64,000 nucleotides of DNA from positions 1 to 64,000 of the forward strand of contig CAJEXI010000003.1 of assembly GCA_903994455.1 (NCBI GenBank). The letters are read 5' to 3'. The notes beneath the pieces are model-generated. The model saw nothing but the letters and a program-made list of their open reading frames with translations. It made no database searches and was not told where the DNA came from. The DNA is from an uncultured Chlorobiaceae bacterium. GTDB lineage: Bacteria > Bacteroidota > Chlorobiia > Chlorobiales > Chlorobiaceae. This document shows, piece by piece, positions 8,923-19,116 of the stretch. The translations under genes and the position numbers were made by a program. Position 1 is the first letter of the stretch; every line of letters begins with the position of its first letter.

Positions 8923-11298
8923 GTGGCCAGACAGCGTAACAACCGAAAATCAAAAACCCCGGGCAATAAGAGTAGTCGGCCTCCGTCCCAGTTTACCGGG
9001 GAGAGGGTGAGGCCGAATGATCATATTCTGATCAACGAGTTTCTTTTCAGGCGGGGTGAGAGTTCACTTGGAACTGAAATTATCACCTTTTTTGCCGATC
9101 ATGATGGTGAGCGCTTCAAGTCTGTAGAACTGGCAAAAGCTCTCGGCTATACGGAATCAAAGCAGCTTCCGGGTTTTTGGTATGTTTTGCATAAACTGCA
9201 GGAAGAGGGGACTCTGGACAAGGATTCAAACCGCTGTTACGGCATGGCGGGCACCGATGCGTCCACCTATGAAGACCATCTTGAGCTTGTCAAGCCCTTT
9301 CCTCTTCCCGGCAAAAAGCAGTATACCGTCGCCAAAAGCTATACTGGTCATATTTCAACGCATCCTAACGGCTACGGCTTTGTTGATGTTGAGGGGTTTG
9401 ATGATGATATCTTCATCAAGGCTGGTGAAATGGGCTCTTCAATTCATGGAGATGAAGTCGAAGTTCTGGTTTCCAAAGTGCCAGAGACTTATGCTTCGAA
9501 ATCTACTCCCCATCAGCGATGTGAAGGTGCGGTACAGAAAGTTATTACCCGTCGCGTTACAACGATTGTTGGCACACTGACCAAGGCAAACCGCAGGTTT
9601 GTGCTCAAACCTGATGACCGGAAACTGCTGCCTGAAATTATAGTCTCCATAAAAAATTCTGCCAAGGCTGTTGACGGCCAGAAGGTGCTTGTCGGAGCGC
9701 TTGATTTCAGCAAAGAGGGTGTCATTCAGGGGAAGGTACTGGAGATTCTCGGGAAGGCAGGCGATTCAGCGGTCGAAGTAAGCGCCATTGCCCGCAGCAA
9801 GGGTATTGACGAAACATTTGATACCGCACTGCTCGATTTTGCGGCCTCTGTTCGTGAGGGTATTACTGAAGAAGAGGTGAAAGGCAGGCTTGATCTTCGT
9901 GACAAAGTTGTCTTTACCATCGATCCTGTCGATGCAAAAGACTTTGATGATGCTTTGTCCGTGGAGCTTCTTGATGACGGGCTCTACAAAATTGGTGTTC
10001 ATATTGCCGATGTTTCGCACTATGTGCCCGAAAACTCTCCCCTTGACCGTGAGGCTTTGAAAAGGGCCACCTCAGTCTATCTTGTCGATCGGGTGATTCC
10101 CATGCTGCCTGCCAGACTCTCTGAACAAATTTGCAGTCTCAATCCTGGCGTTGACCGGATGGCGTTTTCAGTTTTCCTGTTGATTACTCCTGACGGCGAA
10201 GTTCGCAAACACGAATTTCATAAAACAGTTATTCACTCCAAACGTCGCTTTTCCTACGAAGATGTCGAGGAGATACTGAAGCAGGGTGAAGGAGACTATG
10301 TTACTGAACTGCAGTCACTTGACCGTCTCAGCATCATTCTGCGTGAAAAACGGTTCATGCATGGAGGGCTCGATTTTGATACTGAGGAGGTGCGATTCAA
10401 GCTTGGCCAGAAGGGCGAACCTCTGGAAGTGATAAAAAAAGAGCGACTTGGCAGTCATCGTCTCATTGAGGAATTTATGTTGCTCGCCAATCGCAAGGTG
10501 GCAAAATATCTGACCAAAACCTTCAGGGAAAACAAGAAAGAGCCTCAGCCGGTTATTTACAGAATACATGGTGCCCCACAGCAGGAGAAGGTGCTTATTC
10601 TTGCCAATTTCGTCAAGAGGCTTGGCTTTGACCTCAAGCTGAACCGGGGCAAAGAGGGGCCCATTGTCTCAGCACAGGTGCTTCGTCAGCTCTTGCAGCA
10701 GGTGAAGGGCACCAATGTTGAGTTTCTGGTCAGTGAGCTGGTGCTGCGCTCCATGTCGAAAGCGGTCTATACCGGAGACAATGTCGGCCATTACGGGCTT
10801 GGTTTTGAACACTACACACACTTTACCTCCCCGATCAGGCGTTATCCTGACCTGATTGTTCATCGTATGCTCTTTGAATATGAGAACCTTCGCAAGAAGC
10901 GCCGCAAGATTACCCCTGCACGTCTTGCCGAGCTGACCGATAAAATCCAGACTGTCTGCCAGATATCCAACGAGCGCGAAAAGAGCGCTGTTGAGGCTGA
11001 ACGTGAGTCGATCAAACTCAAGCAGGTCGAGTATATGGCAAGTCATGTCGGCAAGGTTTATTCCGGCGTTATTTCGGGGGCTACTGATTACGGTATCTAT
11101 GTCAGAATGGTTGACTTTGCTATCGAAGGTATGGTACACATGCGCAACCTCACTGATGATTACTACGAGTATGATGAGGCGACCTATTCCCTTGTTGGCA
11201 AACGTCGCAAAAAACGGCTGCAAATTGGCCAGAGGCTCAAAGTCAAGGTGAACAGTGTGGATATGCAGCGCCGAACCATTGATCTTGTTATGGAGTAG
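8923..11298 (+). CDS. rnr: Ribonuclease R
   Basis: A 791-residue 3'-5' exoribonuclease of the RNB family, active on structured RNA. The order is: basic N-terminus; winged-helix segment (about residues 40-90, [10 protein letters not shown]...); cold-shock OB domains; RNB catalytic domain with the metal-binding Asp cluster in [13 protein letters not shown] (Asp334, 337/340, 342, 343); C-terminal S1 domain ([18 protein letters not shown]) ending in a short tail. Length and order are normal for RNase R. Translation starts at a GTG. Monocistronic as far as visible, with 242 bp of non-coding sequence upstream. Confidence 0.95.
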   Translation: MARQRNNRKSKTPGNKSSRPPSQFTGERVRPNDHILINEFLFRRGESSLGTEIITFFADHDGERFKSVELAKALGYTESKQLPGFWYVLHKLQEEGTLDKDSNRCYGMAGTDASTYEDHLELVKPFPLPGKKQYTVAKSYTGHISTHPNGYGFVDVEGFDDDIFIKAGEMGSSIHGDEVEVLVSKVPETYASKSTPHQRCEGAVQKVITRRVTTIVGTLTKANRRFVLKPDDRKLLPEIIVSIKNSAKAVDGQKVLVGALDFSKEGVIQGKVLEILGKAGDSAVEVSAIARSKGIDETFDTALLDFAASVREGITEEEVKGRLDLRDKVVFTIDPVDAKDFDDALSVELLDDGLYKIGVHIADVSHYVPENSPLDREALKRATSVYLVDRVIPMLPARLSEQICSLNPGVDRMAFSVFLLITPDGEVRKHEFHKTVIHSKRRFSYEDVEEILKQGEGDYVTELQSLDRLSIILREKRFMHGGLDFDTEEVRFKLGQKGEPLEVIKKERLGSHRLIEEFMLLANRKVAKYLTKTFRENKKEPQPVIYRIHGAPQQEKVLILANFVKRLGFDLKLNRGKEGPIVSAQVLRQLLQQVKGTNVEFLVSELVLRSMSKAVYTGDNVGHYGLGFEHYTHFTSPIRRYPDLIVHRMLFEYENLRKKRRKITPARLAELTDKIQTVCQISNEREKSAVEAERESIKLKQVEYMASHVGKVYSGVISGATDYGIYVRMVDFAIEGMVHMRNLTDDYYEYDEATYSLVGKRRKKRLQIGQRLKVKVNSVDMQRRTIDLVME

Positions 11299-11336
11299 GC
11301 TTTTTTCACTTTCATGCTGTTCTTCGCAGCATACTC

Positions 11337-12185
11337 ACTGGCAAGATTTGCCGGACAGAAAGTCGAGGCAACATTGTTGAACATGATAAAAAGAGTAACG
11401 TTAAGCGTATGACTGGTAATGTCGTTGATATCACTGAGCGAAAGCATGCGGAAGAGAAAAAACAGCAACTGGAATTGCATCTCCGTAAATCCAGGTGTCT
11501 TGAAACCATTGGAACTCTTGCGGGCGGTATTGCGCATGATCTCAATAACATTCTCACTCCTATTCTCGGCTATGCTGAACTTGGGATGTTAGAGCTGACA
11601 GAAAAGGAAACGCTGCATGAATATTTCAATGAAATCAGTCAGTCAGTTGTGCGTGCCCAGAACCTTGTCTCACAACTTCTTCTTTTCAGCAAGTCGCAGG
11701 AGAGTACTCCAACTCCAGTTGGTGTGCAAGATGTTCATGCTGAAGCACTTAATGATCACATTGTGAAACCACCGGTGAAAGTCACTCCAGGAAAGGGACA
11801 TGGTTGCATACTCCTGGTTGATGACGATCCGGCCTTGCTCCGGGTGGTGACGAAAATGATCACTCAAATCGGGTTTACCGTACAGGCGATTAACTATCCG
11901 TTGCAGGCCGTGGAACTTTTCAGGCAGAATCCTGAAAAATTTAACCTTCTCATCACCGACCTGATTATGCCGGAAATGACCGGTCTTGTGCTTGCCGAAG
12001 AACTGCACAAGACAAAATCTCAGATACCGGTTATCCTGATGACTGGCTATGGAAAGGATATTGAACTCTCAATGCTTGCCAGTCGTTACGGCATCAGCCA
12101 ATTCCTGAAAAAGCCGGTTAAACTGACCGAGGTGGCTTTGGCAATTAACGAATTGTTGACTTCCCAGCATCAACAGCACAAATAA
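11337..12185 (+). pseudogene. Truncated hybrid histidine kinase lacking the ATP-binding domain
   Basis: The first visible ATG is at 11409, but the frame is open upstream and codes a typical PAS C-terminal tail (about RTESRGNIVEHDKK...RMTGNVVDITERK), so the N-terminus has been lost. It continues with a HisKA H-box (LAGGIAHDLNNILTPILGYA, His at nt 11535) and dimerisation helix. It then jumps, without any HATPase_c domain, into a receiver domain (ILLVDDDPALL, phospho-acceptor region LLITDLIMPEMTG, FLKKPVK). The missing kinase core (normally ~110-130 residues) and the absence of a proper start suggest a remnant of a hybrid sensor kinase with an in-frame deletion. It could still make a receiver-containing fragment. 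Confidence 0.65.
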
Positions 12186-12239
12186 CATTGAAATCTGATC
12201 ATGGCCAGAAAATGACTGCAAAACTTTAAAGTAATAAAA

Positions 12240-13067
12240 ATGCTGGATTTCAGGATTAACGAACAGAACTGCATTCACTGTGGTCAGTGTGTTGCTGATT
12301 GCACAGCAAGTATCATCTCTATGGAGCAGGGTGGCTATCCCTTTATTCCTGTCGAAAAAGAAGCCCGCTGCATTGCCTGCCAGCATTGCCTGGCGATCTG
12401 TCCTACGGCATCGGTCTCTATTTTTGGTTTGGATCCGGCAAACAGTCGTTCTCTTGTCGGTGGATTTCCTGATCCTGACAACCTTGAGATTCTGATGAAA
12501 GGGCGACGCTCTGTACGGCGCTACAAAAGTGAAAATCTTGATCCTGAGCTGTTAGAGAGGCTTTTGGAGGTTGCATGGCACGCTCCTACTGGTGTGAACT
12601 CACGCCAGGTTTGTTTCACTGTTCTGGATAGCAAGGAGAAGGTTGCACAATTGCGTGACGAAGTGATAGCCGGACTGGCAGGACTGGTTAAACAAAATGC
12701 TCTGCCGCAGGGGATGGAATTCTTTGCCAACTTTGTCCAGGTATGGGAGGAACGTCAAACGGATGTTATTTTCCGTGGTGCTCCTCACCTGCTGATCGCC
12801 TCGGCACCAGCGAAGGTTGCTTCACCGATGCCGGACTGCCTCATTGCCCTTTCCTACTTCGAGCTGTTTGCCCAGGCCAACGGTATAGGCACCGTCTGGA
12901 ATGGCCTGGCAAAATGGGCCATCAACGACCTTGTTCCGGAAACTCGACATCTGCTCGGTATATCGGACGACCATGTGATAGGCTACGTCATGGCATTTGG
13001 AAAACCTGCGGTTCACTATTTTCGCACGGTTCAACACGCTCCAGCGCTGATAAATCGACCTTTATAG
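12240..13067 (+). CDS. Ferredoxin-nitroreductase fusion protein
   Basis: A 275-residue protein with an N-terminal two-[4Fe-4S] ferredoxin domain (CIHCGQCVADC and CIACQHCLAICP) joined to an FMN-dependent nitroreductase domain (RRSVRRYKSENL, WHAPTGVNSRQ, GIGTVWNG). The family takes electrons from reduced ferredoxin pools to reduce an unidentified substrate. Such fusions are common in anaerobes, and a green sulfur bacterium has abundant low-potential ferredoxin. The substrate cannot be told from sequence. ATG start. Confidence 0.88.
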   Translation: MLDFRINEQNCIHCGQCVADCTASIISMEQGGYPFIPVEKEARCIACQHCLAICPTASVSIFGLDPANSRSLVGGFPDPDNLEILMKGRRSVRRYKSENLDPELLERLLEVAWHAPTGVNSRQVCFTVLDSKEKVAQLRDEVIAGLAGLVKQNALPQGMEFFANFVQVWEERQTDVIFRGAPHLLIASAPAKVASPMPDCLIALSYFELFAQANGIGTVWNGLAKWAINDLVPETRHLLGISDDHVIGYVMAFGKPAVHYFRTVQHAPALINRPL

Positions 13068-13139
13068 CAGGAAGAACCAACACTTCGGAGAAGCTGTTCT
13101 CAGCGATCCCATAATCTTCTTTGAGCCGTCACCGTGGGT

Positions 13140-13865
13140 CTAAACAAGAGTCTTGATCGCTTTCTTTTCAGGTTCCCCCGCGATTGTCCATTTAATTGAA
13201 TCTTGATGAAGTGAAGCATAAAAAGAGTGGAACTGCGCGTAAGAAATCAGCGAGGTGATCACCACAGAACCTACAAGTTTTTCAAATATGGTGAATACCC
13301 ATACCTGTATCTGGTTACTCTGATCTCTGAATGGCCATGGATAGGTCAATAACAGCAGAACAATAAAGATGATCAGTCCAGTAACACTAATAGAATATTC
13401 CAGCTTTTTCTGTTTTTTTGCGTATAAAATTCGATCTTTTTTTGATGCCAATATTTTTCCCTCAATGATCGGATCTTTGCGATGCCGTTCAACAAGCTGA
13501 ACGGGGTTATCATGAAATTGAATCCTGAGATCCATTTGCCTGGCATATTTAATGCACTTATGGACAAAAACCTGACAATCAAGCTGCAAAAGAGAAAGGT
13601 TAGGATTAAGAAGTCTGAGAACCCAGGATCTATTTTCAAACGACAGCGTTCCGTGTGTATCTGTTATGGCGCTTAAGAGTATAAATTTTTTACTTTCCAG
13701 AAAAAGAGGTACGTCACTCTCTTTAACGGCCCCAGTCATCTCGTTAATAATTTTTTCTGCATCACTGGATACCTGGCCATACGTTGGCCACCATTGATTG
13801 CTTTTAAAAATTATGATAAGAGATTCATCTTCAAAGTCAGTTGTAAATACAATTTTAGCATGCAT
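13140..13865 (-). CDS. Unknown protein with two membrane helices
   Basis: A 241-residue protein I do not recognise. Residues 1-150 look soluble (MHAKIVFTTDFEDESLIIIF...), followed by a basic linker and two hydrophobic segments (about YSISVTGLIIFIVLLLLTYPW and VFTIFEKLVGSVVITSLISYA), with a short charged C-terminus. It stands alone on the minus strand, convergent with the ferredoxin-nitroreductase gene. The A+T-rich composition differs from the neighbouring genes and is compatible with acquisition. No function is proposed. Confidence 0.55.
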   Translation of the reverse strand: MHAKIVFTTDFEDESLIIIFKSNQWWPTYGQVSSDAEKIINEMTGAVKESDVPLFLESKKFILLSAITDTHGTLSFENRSWVLRLLNPNLSLLQLDCQVFVHKCIKYARQMDLRIQFHDNPVQLVERHRKDPIIEGKILASKKDRILYAKKQKKLEYSISVTGLIIFIVLLLLTYPWPFRDQSNQIQVWVFTIFEKLVGSVVITSLISYAQFHSFYASLHQDSIKWTIAGEPEKKAIKTLV

Positions 13866-14407
13866 AATTGGGGCTGTTCCTTAATGGTTATGAGAGGCTT
13901 TTTCAGGCAAGTGCTGTTTCCCGTTTATTGATTATTTTGGTAACTCTACAGTCACACCAAAATCAGGCGTAAAGGCCGAAAGCTCGCCTATTCCTGTTTT
14001 TTCCTTACACAACAGTCTTTATGACAAAATCGTTTTCGTAACCAAAAAAAAAGAAGCTGTTACGATGCCAAAACAAAATCCAGGGAAAATACTTGACAAA
14101 AAGGGTTCATAAGGTGCCTGCCAGTTTAAATTATTTTTGCCGGATTTGCCAAGAGTTTTTAGAAAACACAAAACCTCCCAACGCTGGGGCGGTCGATACT
14201 GATTGTGCAAAAATACCGTTGTTAAGGATGCTGTCCCTGCAACGTCAAATACAGCATTAAAGTATTTTTATAAAATAAGATAGATTATACTGACATCAAA
14301 AAGTTAAACATATCCCTATCTATTTTAATTTCAATATGTTACAGCACTTGACGAGAGGTTATATGTCATAGTAGGGCTATATCGTGCTCGTCTTCTCGAC
14401 ATTGACT
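13866..14407. other. Gene-poor A+T-rich stretch
   Basis: About 540 bp between two minus-strand genes. A 63-codon minus-strand frame at 14019-14210 has no recognisable motif, so it was not called. No convincing RNA gene or repeat was seen. Confidence 0.5.
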
Positions 14408-14833
14408 CTAAAGGCTCTGATCGTCGGTTGACCCAACAGCGTCAAGCTTTGCTGTCATCTTCTCGCGGTATTCAACAATATCGTGTCGAAGAGAGGCCAG
14501 TCTCGCTATCTTGCTGTCAATTTGATTGATATGATTGTCCAGAATTGCGATAAGCTTCGGTACCATGATGTCTGTTCGCCTGGCATCTCCGTAAACCTTG
14601 TGGAGCTCCTGAAATTGCTGGATGCTCAAACCCAGTTCCTTGAGTTTGATGATGAACTTGATACGTCGAATGATATAGGGTGTGTAGCCACGGTTTGCGC
14701 CTTCGGCCCTTTCGACTGATTCAATGATGCCCACCTCCTCCCAGTAGCGAAGTGTCCTTGTGGTGATGCCAAGCTGTTTTGCCAACTGGCTTATCGGAAC
14801 GATCTCCTCTATAGTTTGTTCTTTATCTTTCAT
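14408..14833 (-). CDS. MerR-family regulator of the adjacent beta-oxidation genes
   Basis: A MerR-type regulator of 141 residues from the ATG at 14833 (MKDKEQTIEEIVPISQLAK...). The frame stays open upstream but with no family-like sequence. The N-terminal winged HTH reads PISQLAKQLGITTRTLRYWE, with wing residues GYTPYIIRRIKFI, followed by a long C-terminal dimerisation coiled coil with no cysteine sensor. It is divergent from the DUF6125-icmF-beta-oxidation unit. By position it is the likely local regulator. MerR proteins such as LiuR control acyl-CoA catabolism in proteobacteria, and a similar role is inferred here. Confidence 0.82.
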   Translation of the reverse strand: MKDKEQTIEEIVPISQLAKQLGITTRTLRYWEEVGIIESVERAEGANRGYTPYIIRRIKFIIKLKELGLSIQQFQELHKVYGDARRTDIMVPKLIAILDNHINQIDSKIARLASLRHDIVEYREKMTAKLDAVGSTDDQSL

Positions 14834-15259
14834 CTCTTTCTTTTGAATATGTTGCCAGAAAACTCCGTTTACCATGCCTGCGGTATTGAAAACCATGAGC
14901 ATTTTTGTAACACCGCAGGCGTGGCATGTCGGTGTGCGACATGCAACCAGCATAACTCGCCCTCATTTTTTTCCAGGCCCGGAGCATCAATAACAGAAAA
15001 TTTACAGCATGAAGAAAAATAGCAGGCATTGTATCCGCTTTTATTAAAGATAATTACAGGCTGATTTTGCATTAATGCCCGCGATCGCCTCATATTCTAA
15101 AATATAAAAAAAATCGTTTTGCATCTTGACTTTTACGTAAACGATATATTATATTTGTTTCTTTGACAGAGGGTTTCATCTGAATCATCCGACAAGTCAA
15201 GCCTGCTGTGGACTCTTGCTGGTGAATTCGTTATCCAATTATTTTTCGAGGATCGGTCT
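14834..15259. other. Divergent control region between merR and the DUF6125-icmF unit
   Basis: About 426 bp with no gene supported. Short frames on both strands lack motifs. The right-hand part is A+T-rich and holds the promoter/operator candidate at 15126-15154. Confidence 0.5.
15126..15154 (+). promoter_or_regulatory. Promoter with TTTACGTAAA operator in its spacer
   Basis: TTGACT (15126-15131), a 17-bp spacer and TTATAT (15149-15154) make a sigma-70-like promoter reading towards the DUF6125-icmF unit. The spacer contains the perfect palindrome TTTACGTAAA (15132-15141) followed by CG. The string TACGTAAACG recurs just upstream of etfB. MerR regulators typically bind palindromes in the promoter spacer. 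That the adjacent MerR protein binds here is inference. Confidence 0.55.
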
Positions 15260-15823
15260 ATGTCGAGTGCGGAACGGGCAGGAGATGAGGGCGTCAGCCT
15301 TCTCAGGCAACTCAGCAAGGAGGAGCTTGTCAGGATCATTGTCGATGATGCAAAGAATTGGCTTGCTCACGACGGGGTATGGTTTCAGGCGATAGAGAGG
15401 AAATATGGCATCGATGTTGCCGTTGAGCTGGATATCGAAGCCTGGCGCCACTTTACCGTCATTGAGGCGAAAAGGATTATGGAGAGACTCGGTATGAAGC
15501 CCGGCGGCGGAATCCCTGCCCTCGTTGAATGCCTGAAGCATCGATTCTATGCACGTCTTAACCTTCAGGAGTGTATCGAAGTGACCGACAGAAGGGCTGT
15601 TTTCCGTATGATAGACTGTCGTGTGCAGTCTGCACGAAAACGCAAAGGACTGCCGAATCATCCTTGCAAGTCTGTTGGTATTGTGGAGTATTCCGAATTC
15701 GCAAAGACGATTGACCCTCGCATCAAGACCAGTTGCATAGTATGTCCTCCCGATGAGCTGCCGGAAGAGTTCTGGTGCGCCTGGGAATTCACCATACCAG
15801 AATCAAAACAAGAAATAATATGA
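15260..15823 (+). CDS. DUF6125-like cytosolic protein
   Basis: A 187-residue protein resembling the uncharacterised DUF6125 family (from memory, not searched). Conserved-looking blocks are [20 protein letters not shown] near the N-terminus, then [45 protein letters not shown] and [19 protein letters not shown]. Four cysteines sit in the C-terminal half, compatible with a metal or ligand site. A GAGG ribosome site precedes the ATG. It is the first gene of the icmF/beta-oxidation unit, only 19 bp before icmF, so its role probably relates to acyl-CoA handling; the actual function is unknown. Confidence 0.7.
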   Translation: MSSAERAGDEGVSLLRQLSKEELVRIIVDDAKNWLAHDGVWFQAIERKYGIDVAVELDIEAWRHFTVIEAKRIMERLGMKPGGGIPALVECLKHRFYARLNLQECIEVTDRRAVFRMIDCRVQSARKRKGLPNHPCKSVGIVEYSEFAKTIDPRIKTSCIVCPPDELPEEFWCAWEFTIPESKQEII

Positions 15824-15842
15824 AACGATCATCAAGGAGATA

Positions 15843-18800
15843 ATGATGTCTGCAGCAATCGCGCCATACCAAAGCAGGAAAAAGGTTCGTTTTGTGACTG
15901 CCACCAGTCTTTTCGACGGCCACGATGCTACCATCAACGTCATTCGTCGGATGTTGCTGGCTTCCGGAGCAGAGGTGATTCATCTGGGCCACAACCGTTC
16001 GGTCGAAGAGATTGTGACGGCGGCCATCCAGGAGGATGCCCAGGGGATTGCCGTAAGCTGTTATCAGGGCGGCCATGTCGAATTCTTCAAATACATTATT
16101 GACCTTCTGAAGGAGAGGGGTGAGGGGCATATCAAGGTTTTTGGCGGTGGCGGTGGCGTGATTGTGCCAGAGGAGATCACAGAGATTGAAGGGTACGGTG
16201 TGCGGAAAATCTTTTCTCCGGAGGATGGGCGTCGGTTGGGGTTGCAGGGGATGATTAATGTGCTGCTTGAAGAGTGTGATTTTAGCATTGAGCGCGACCC
16301 GGAAGAGCAAATTGTTCAACTGGCAGGCCAGGATGTCAGGGCGGTCAATACGCTGATCTCTCTTGCCGAACAGGATGTGCGCGATCACACCCTCGGTTAC
16401 GGATCGCTTCGCCAAAGAATTCAGGAGCTTGGCAGGGATGTTCCGGTTATCGGTATCACCGGCACCGGTGGAGCAGGAAAGAGTTCGCTGACCGATGAAC
16501 TGGTGCGTCGCTTCACCATCGATTTCCCCGACAAGAGTGTTGCCATTCTTGCGGTCGACCCTTCCCGACAGCGGACCGGAGGCGCCCTGCTTGGAGATCG
16601 CATCAGGATGAACGCCATCAATTCGAAGAAGGTCTACATGCGTTCCCTTGCCACACGGGATTCGCAGACGGAGTTGTCGGCGGCCATACAGGATGCTCTT
16701 GACGTTGTGCGGGCTGCAGGCTATGATCTTGTTGTCGTTGAAACCAGCGGTATAGGGCAGGGAAATGCCGGTGTCGTGAATATCTGCGATGTTGCGATCT
16801 ATGTGATGACGAGTGAGTTTGGTGCGCCAACACAGCTCGAGAAGATCGATATGCTCGATTTTGCCGATCTGGTGGTCATCAACAAGTTCGAACGGAAAGG
16901 GGCTGAAGATGCGCTGCGCAATGTTCGCAAGCAGTATCGACGCAACCGCAACCTCTTCGAGGGATTCGACGAGGCGCTGCCGGTCTTTGGCACCATTGCC
17001 TCCCAATTCAATGATCCCGGCACCAATACCCTCTACAAGGCACTGATCGAGACAGTCAACAGTAAGAAAAATTCAGGCTGGAGTTCATCATTTGTTGTTG
17101 ACGAGAGCAACAGCCTGAAGCGCTCGGTTATCTCCGCCGACCGAGTCCACTATCTTGGCGAGATCGTCCATACCGTAAGGAACTATCATGTAAAGGTCAA
17201 GGAGCAGTCAGGCGTTGCACGTCGTCTCTTCCAGCTCGAAGGGGCAAGGGAGGTGCTTTTGAACGAAGCGACCCTGGTGGAGATTGACCGGCAGGTAGCG
17301 GCGTTTGGAACAAAGCTGACGCTGGAGTCGAAGTCGATTCTCAATGAGTGGCCAGCGATGAAAGATGCCTACAAGCGCGATCAGCTCGTGACGGTGGTCA
17401 GAGGGCGAGAAATCCGGAGTGACCTTTATACGCTCTCTCTCTCCGGTTCCCGCATTCCAAAGGTCTGTTTGCCCTGCTTTGCCGATTTTGGCGAAATTCT
17501 GAGATGGAGCATGCTCGAAAACGCTCCGGGTTACTTCCCGTTTACAGCGGGCGTTTTCCCGTTCAAGCGCACCGAAGAGGATCCCAAGCGTCAGTTTGCC
17601 GGAGAGGGTTCGCCCGAACGGACCAACCGCAGGTTCCACTACCTCAGCCAGGACGATGATGCCAAACGGCTCTCCACGGCCTTCGACAGCGTTACGCTCT
17701 ATGGCGAAGATCCCGACTTTCCGCCCGACATCTATGGCAAGGTGGGGGAGAGCGGTGTGTCGATCTGCACGGTTGACGACATGAAGAAGCTCTATGCCGG
17801 TTTTGATCTCTGCGCCCCAAACACCAGCGTCTCCATTACCATCAATGGCCCTGCGCCGATGATGCTCGCCTTCTTTTTCAATGCGGCCATCGATCAGCAG
17901 ACCGCCATCTTCCGGGAAACGAACGGCCGTGATCCCTCGACCGAGGAGTATCTGAAGATTCGTGACTGTACCCTCCAAACGGTGCGAGGCACGGTTCAGG
18001 CCGACATTCTGAAGGAGGATCAGGGCCAGAATACCTGCATCTTCTCGATTGAGTTTGCCTTGAGGATGATGGGCGACATTCAGCAGTACTTCATCGACAA
18101 ATTGGTGCGCAACTACTATTCGGTCTCAATCAGCGGCTACCATATCGCCGAGGCCGGGGCCAACCCCATCAGCCAACTGGCGTTCACCCTCTCCAACGGC
18201 TTTACTTACGTTGAGTATTACCTGTCGAGAGGCATGAACATCGACGATTTTGCACCGAACCTCTCCTTCTTCTTCAGCAACGGTCTTGACCCCGAATATT
18301 CCGTGATCGGGCGCGTCGCACGTCGCCTGTGGGCGGTCACCATGCGCGACAAGTACGGTGCCAACGAAAGAAGCCAGAAACTCAAATACCATATCCAGAC
18401 CTCGGGCCGCTCGTTGCATGCCCAGGAGATGGATTTCAACGATATCCGCACTACCCTGCAGGCGCTGATGGCGATCTATGACAACTGCAACTCGCTCCAT
18501 ACGAACGCCTACGACGAGGCGGTGACGACCCCTTCCGAGGAGTCGGTGCGCCGGGCCATGGCGATCCAGATGATCATCAACAGGGAGTTCGGACTTGCCA
18601 GGAACGAGAACCCGCAGCAGGGCTCGTTTATCATTGAGGAGCTGACCAACCTTGTCGAAGAGGCTGTGCTTGCCGAGTTTGAGCGCATCGACCAGCGCGG
18701 TGGCGTGCTTGGGGCGATGGAGACGCAGTACCAGCGTGCGAAGATTCAGGACGAGTCCATGCTTTACGAGCACAAAAAGCACAGTGGCGAACTGCCGATT

Positions 18801-19091
18801 ATCGGGGTGAACACCTTCCTCAAACCTCGTGCGGATGAGGATGGCTGTCAAATGCCGGGTGAGCTTGCCAGGGCAACGAAGGAGGAGAAGCAGCAACAGA
18901 TCGAGAACCTGCGGGCGTTCCAGGAGGCAAACCGTGAGGCTGCCCAGGTGGCGCTCAAAAGACTCAAGGATGTTGCGGTATCGGGCGGCAACATCTTTGC
19001 CGAGCTGATGGATACCGTTCGGGTTGCCTCCCTCGGTCAGATCACCCATGCGCTCTACGAGGTTGGCGGAAAATACAGAAGAAATATGTAA
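15843..19091 (+). CDS. icmF: Fused isobutyryl-CoA mutase IcmF
   Basis: A 1082-residue coenzyme B12-dependent mutase that interconverts isobutyryl-CoA and n-butyryl-CoA. Order: N-terminal B12-binding domain with [13 protein letters not shown] (the DxH ligand motif); central MeaI-type GTPase chaperone ([11 protein letters not shown]alker [10 protein letters not shown]); C-terminal substrate TIM barrel from about residue 530. Specificity positions support IcmF rather than methylmalonyl-CoA mutase: GVFPFKR at 570-576, where MCM has a Tyr, and GQNTCIF with Gln729 at the place of the MCM carboxylate-binding Arg. AAGGAGA fits the second of two adjacent ATGs (15846) slightly better. Third codon positions look richer in G+C than in the flanking genes, which hints at transfer. 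Confidence 0.93.
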   Translation: MMSAAIAPYQSRKKVRFVTATSLFDGHDATINVIRRMLLASGAEVIHLGHNRSVEEIVTAAIQEDAQGIAVSCYQGGHVEFFKYIIDLLKERGEGHIKVFGGGGGVIVPEEITEIEGYGVRKIFSPEDGRRLGLQGMINVLLEECDFSIERDPEEQIVQLAGQDVRAVNTLISLAEQDVRDHTLGYGSLRQRIQELGRDVPVIGITGTGGAGKSSLTDELVRRFTIDFPDKSVAILAVDPSRQRTGGALLGDRIRMNAINSKKVYMRSLATRDSQTELSAAIQDALDVVRAAGYDLVVVETSGIGQGNAGVVNICDVAIYVMTSEFGAPTQLEKIDMLDFADLVVINKFERKGAEDALRNVRKQYRRNRNLFEGFDEALPVFGTIASQFNDPGTNTLYKALIETVNSKKNSGWSSSFVVDESNSLKRSVISADRVHYLGEIVHTVRNYHVKVKEQSGVARRLFQLEGAREVLLNEATLVEIDRQVAAFGTKLTLESKSILNEWPAMKDAYKRDQLVTVVRGREIRSDLYTLSLSGSRIPKVCLPCFADFGEILRWSMLENAPGYFPFTAGVFPFKRTEEDPKRQFAGEGSPERTNRRFHYLSQDDDAKRLSTAFDSVTLYGEDPDFPPDIYGKVGESGVSICTVDDMKKLYAGFDLCAPNTSVSITINGPAPMMLAFFFNAAIDQQTAIFRETNGRDPSTEEYLKIRDCTLQTVRGTVQADILKEDQGQNTCIFSIEFALRMMGDIQQYFIDKLVRNYYSVSISGYHIAEAGANPISQLAFTLSNGFTYVEYYLSRGMNIDDFAPNLSFFFSNGLDPEYSVIGRVARRLWAVTMRDKYGANERSQKLKYHIQTSGRSLHAQEMDFNDIRTTLQALMAIYDNCNSLHTNAYDEAVTTPSEESVRRAMAIQMIINREFGLARNENPQQGSFIIEELTNLVEEAVLAEFERIDQRGGVLGAMETQYQRAKIQDESMLYEHKKHSGELPIIGVNTFLKPRADEDGCQMPGELARATKEEKQQQIENLRAFQEANREAAQVALKRLKDVAVSGGNIFAELMDTVRVASLGQITHALYEVGGKYRRNM

Positions 19092-19116
19092 GACAAACTA
19101 TCCAGGGAGTTGAACA

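Noticed and set aside
14019..14210. 63-codon minus-strand frame
   Set aside because: No motif and no ribosome site.
14834..14953. Extended 181-codon version of the MerR gene
   Set aside because: The extra 40 residues are cysteine/histidine-rich and unlike MerR N-termini; ATG 14833 begins the family-like sequence.
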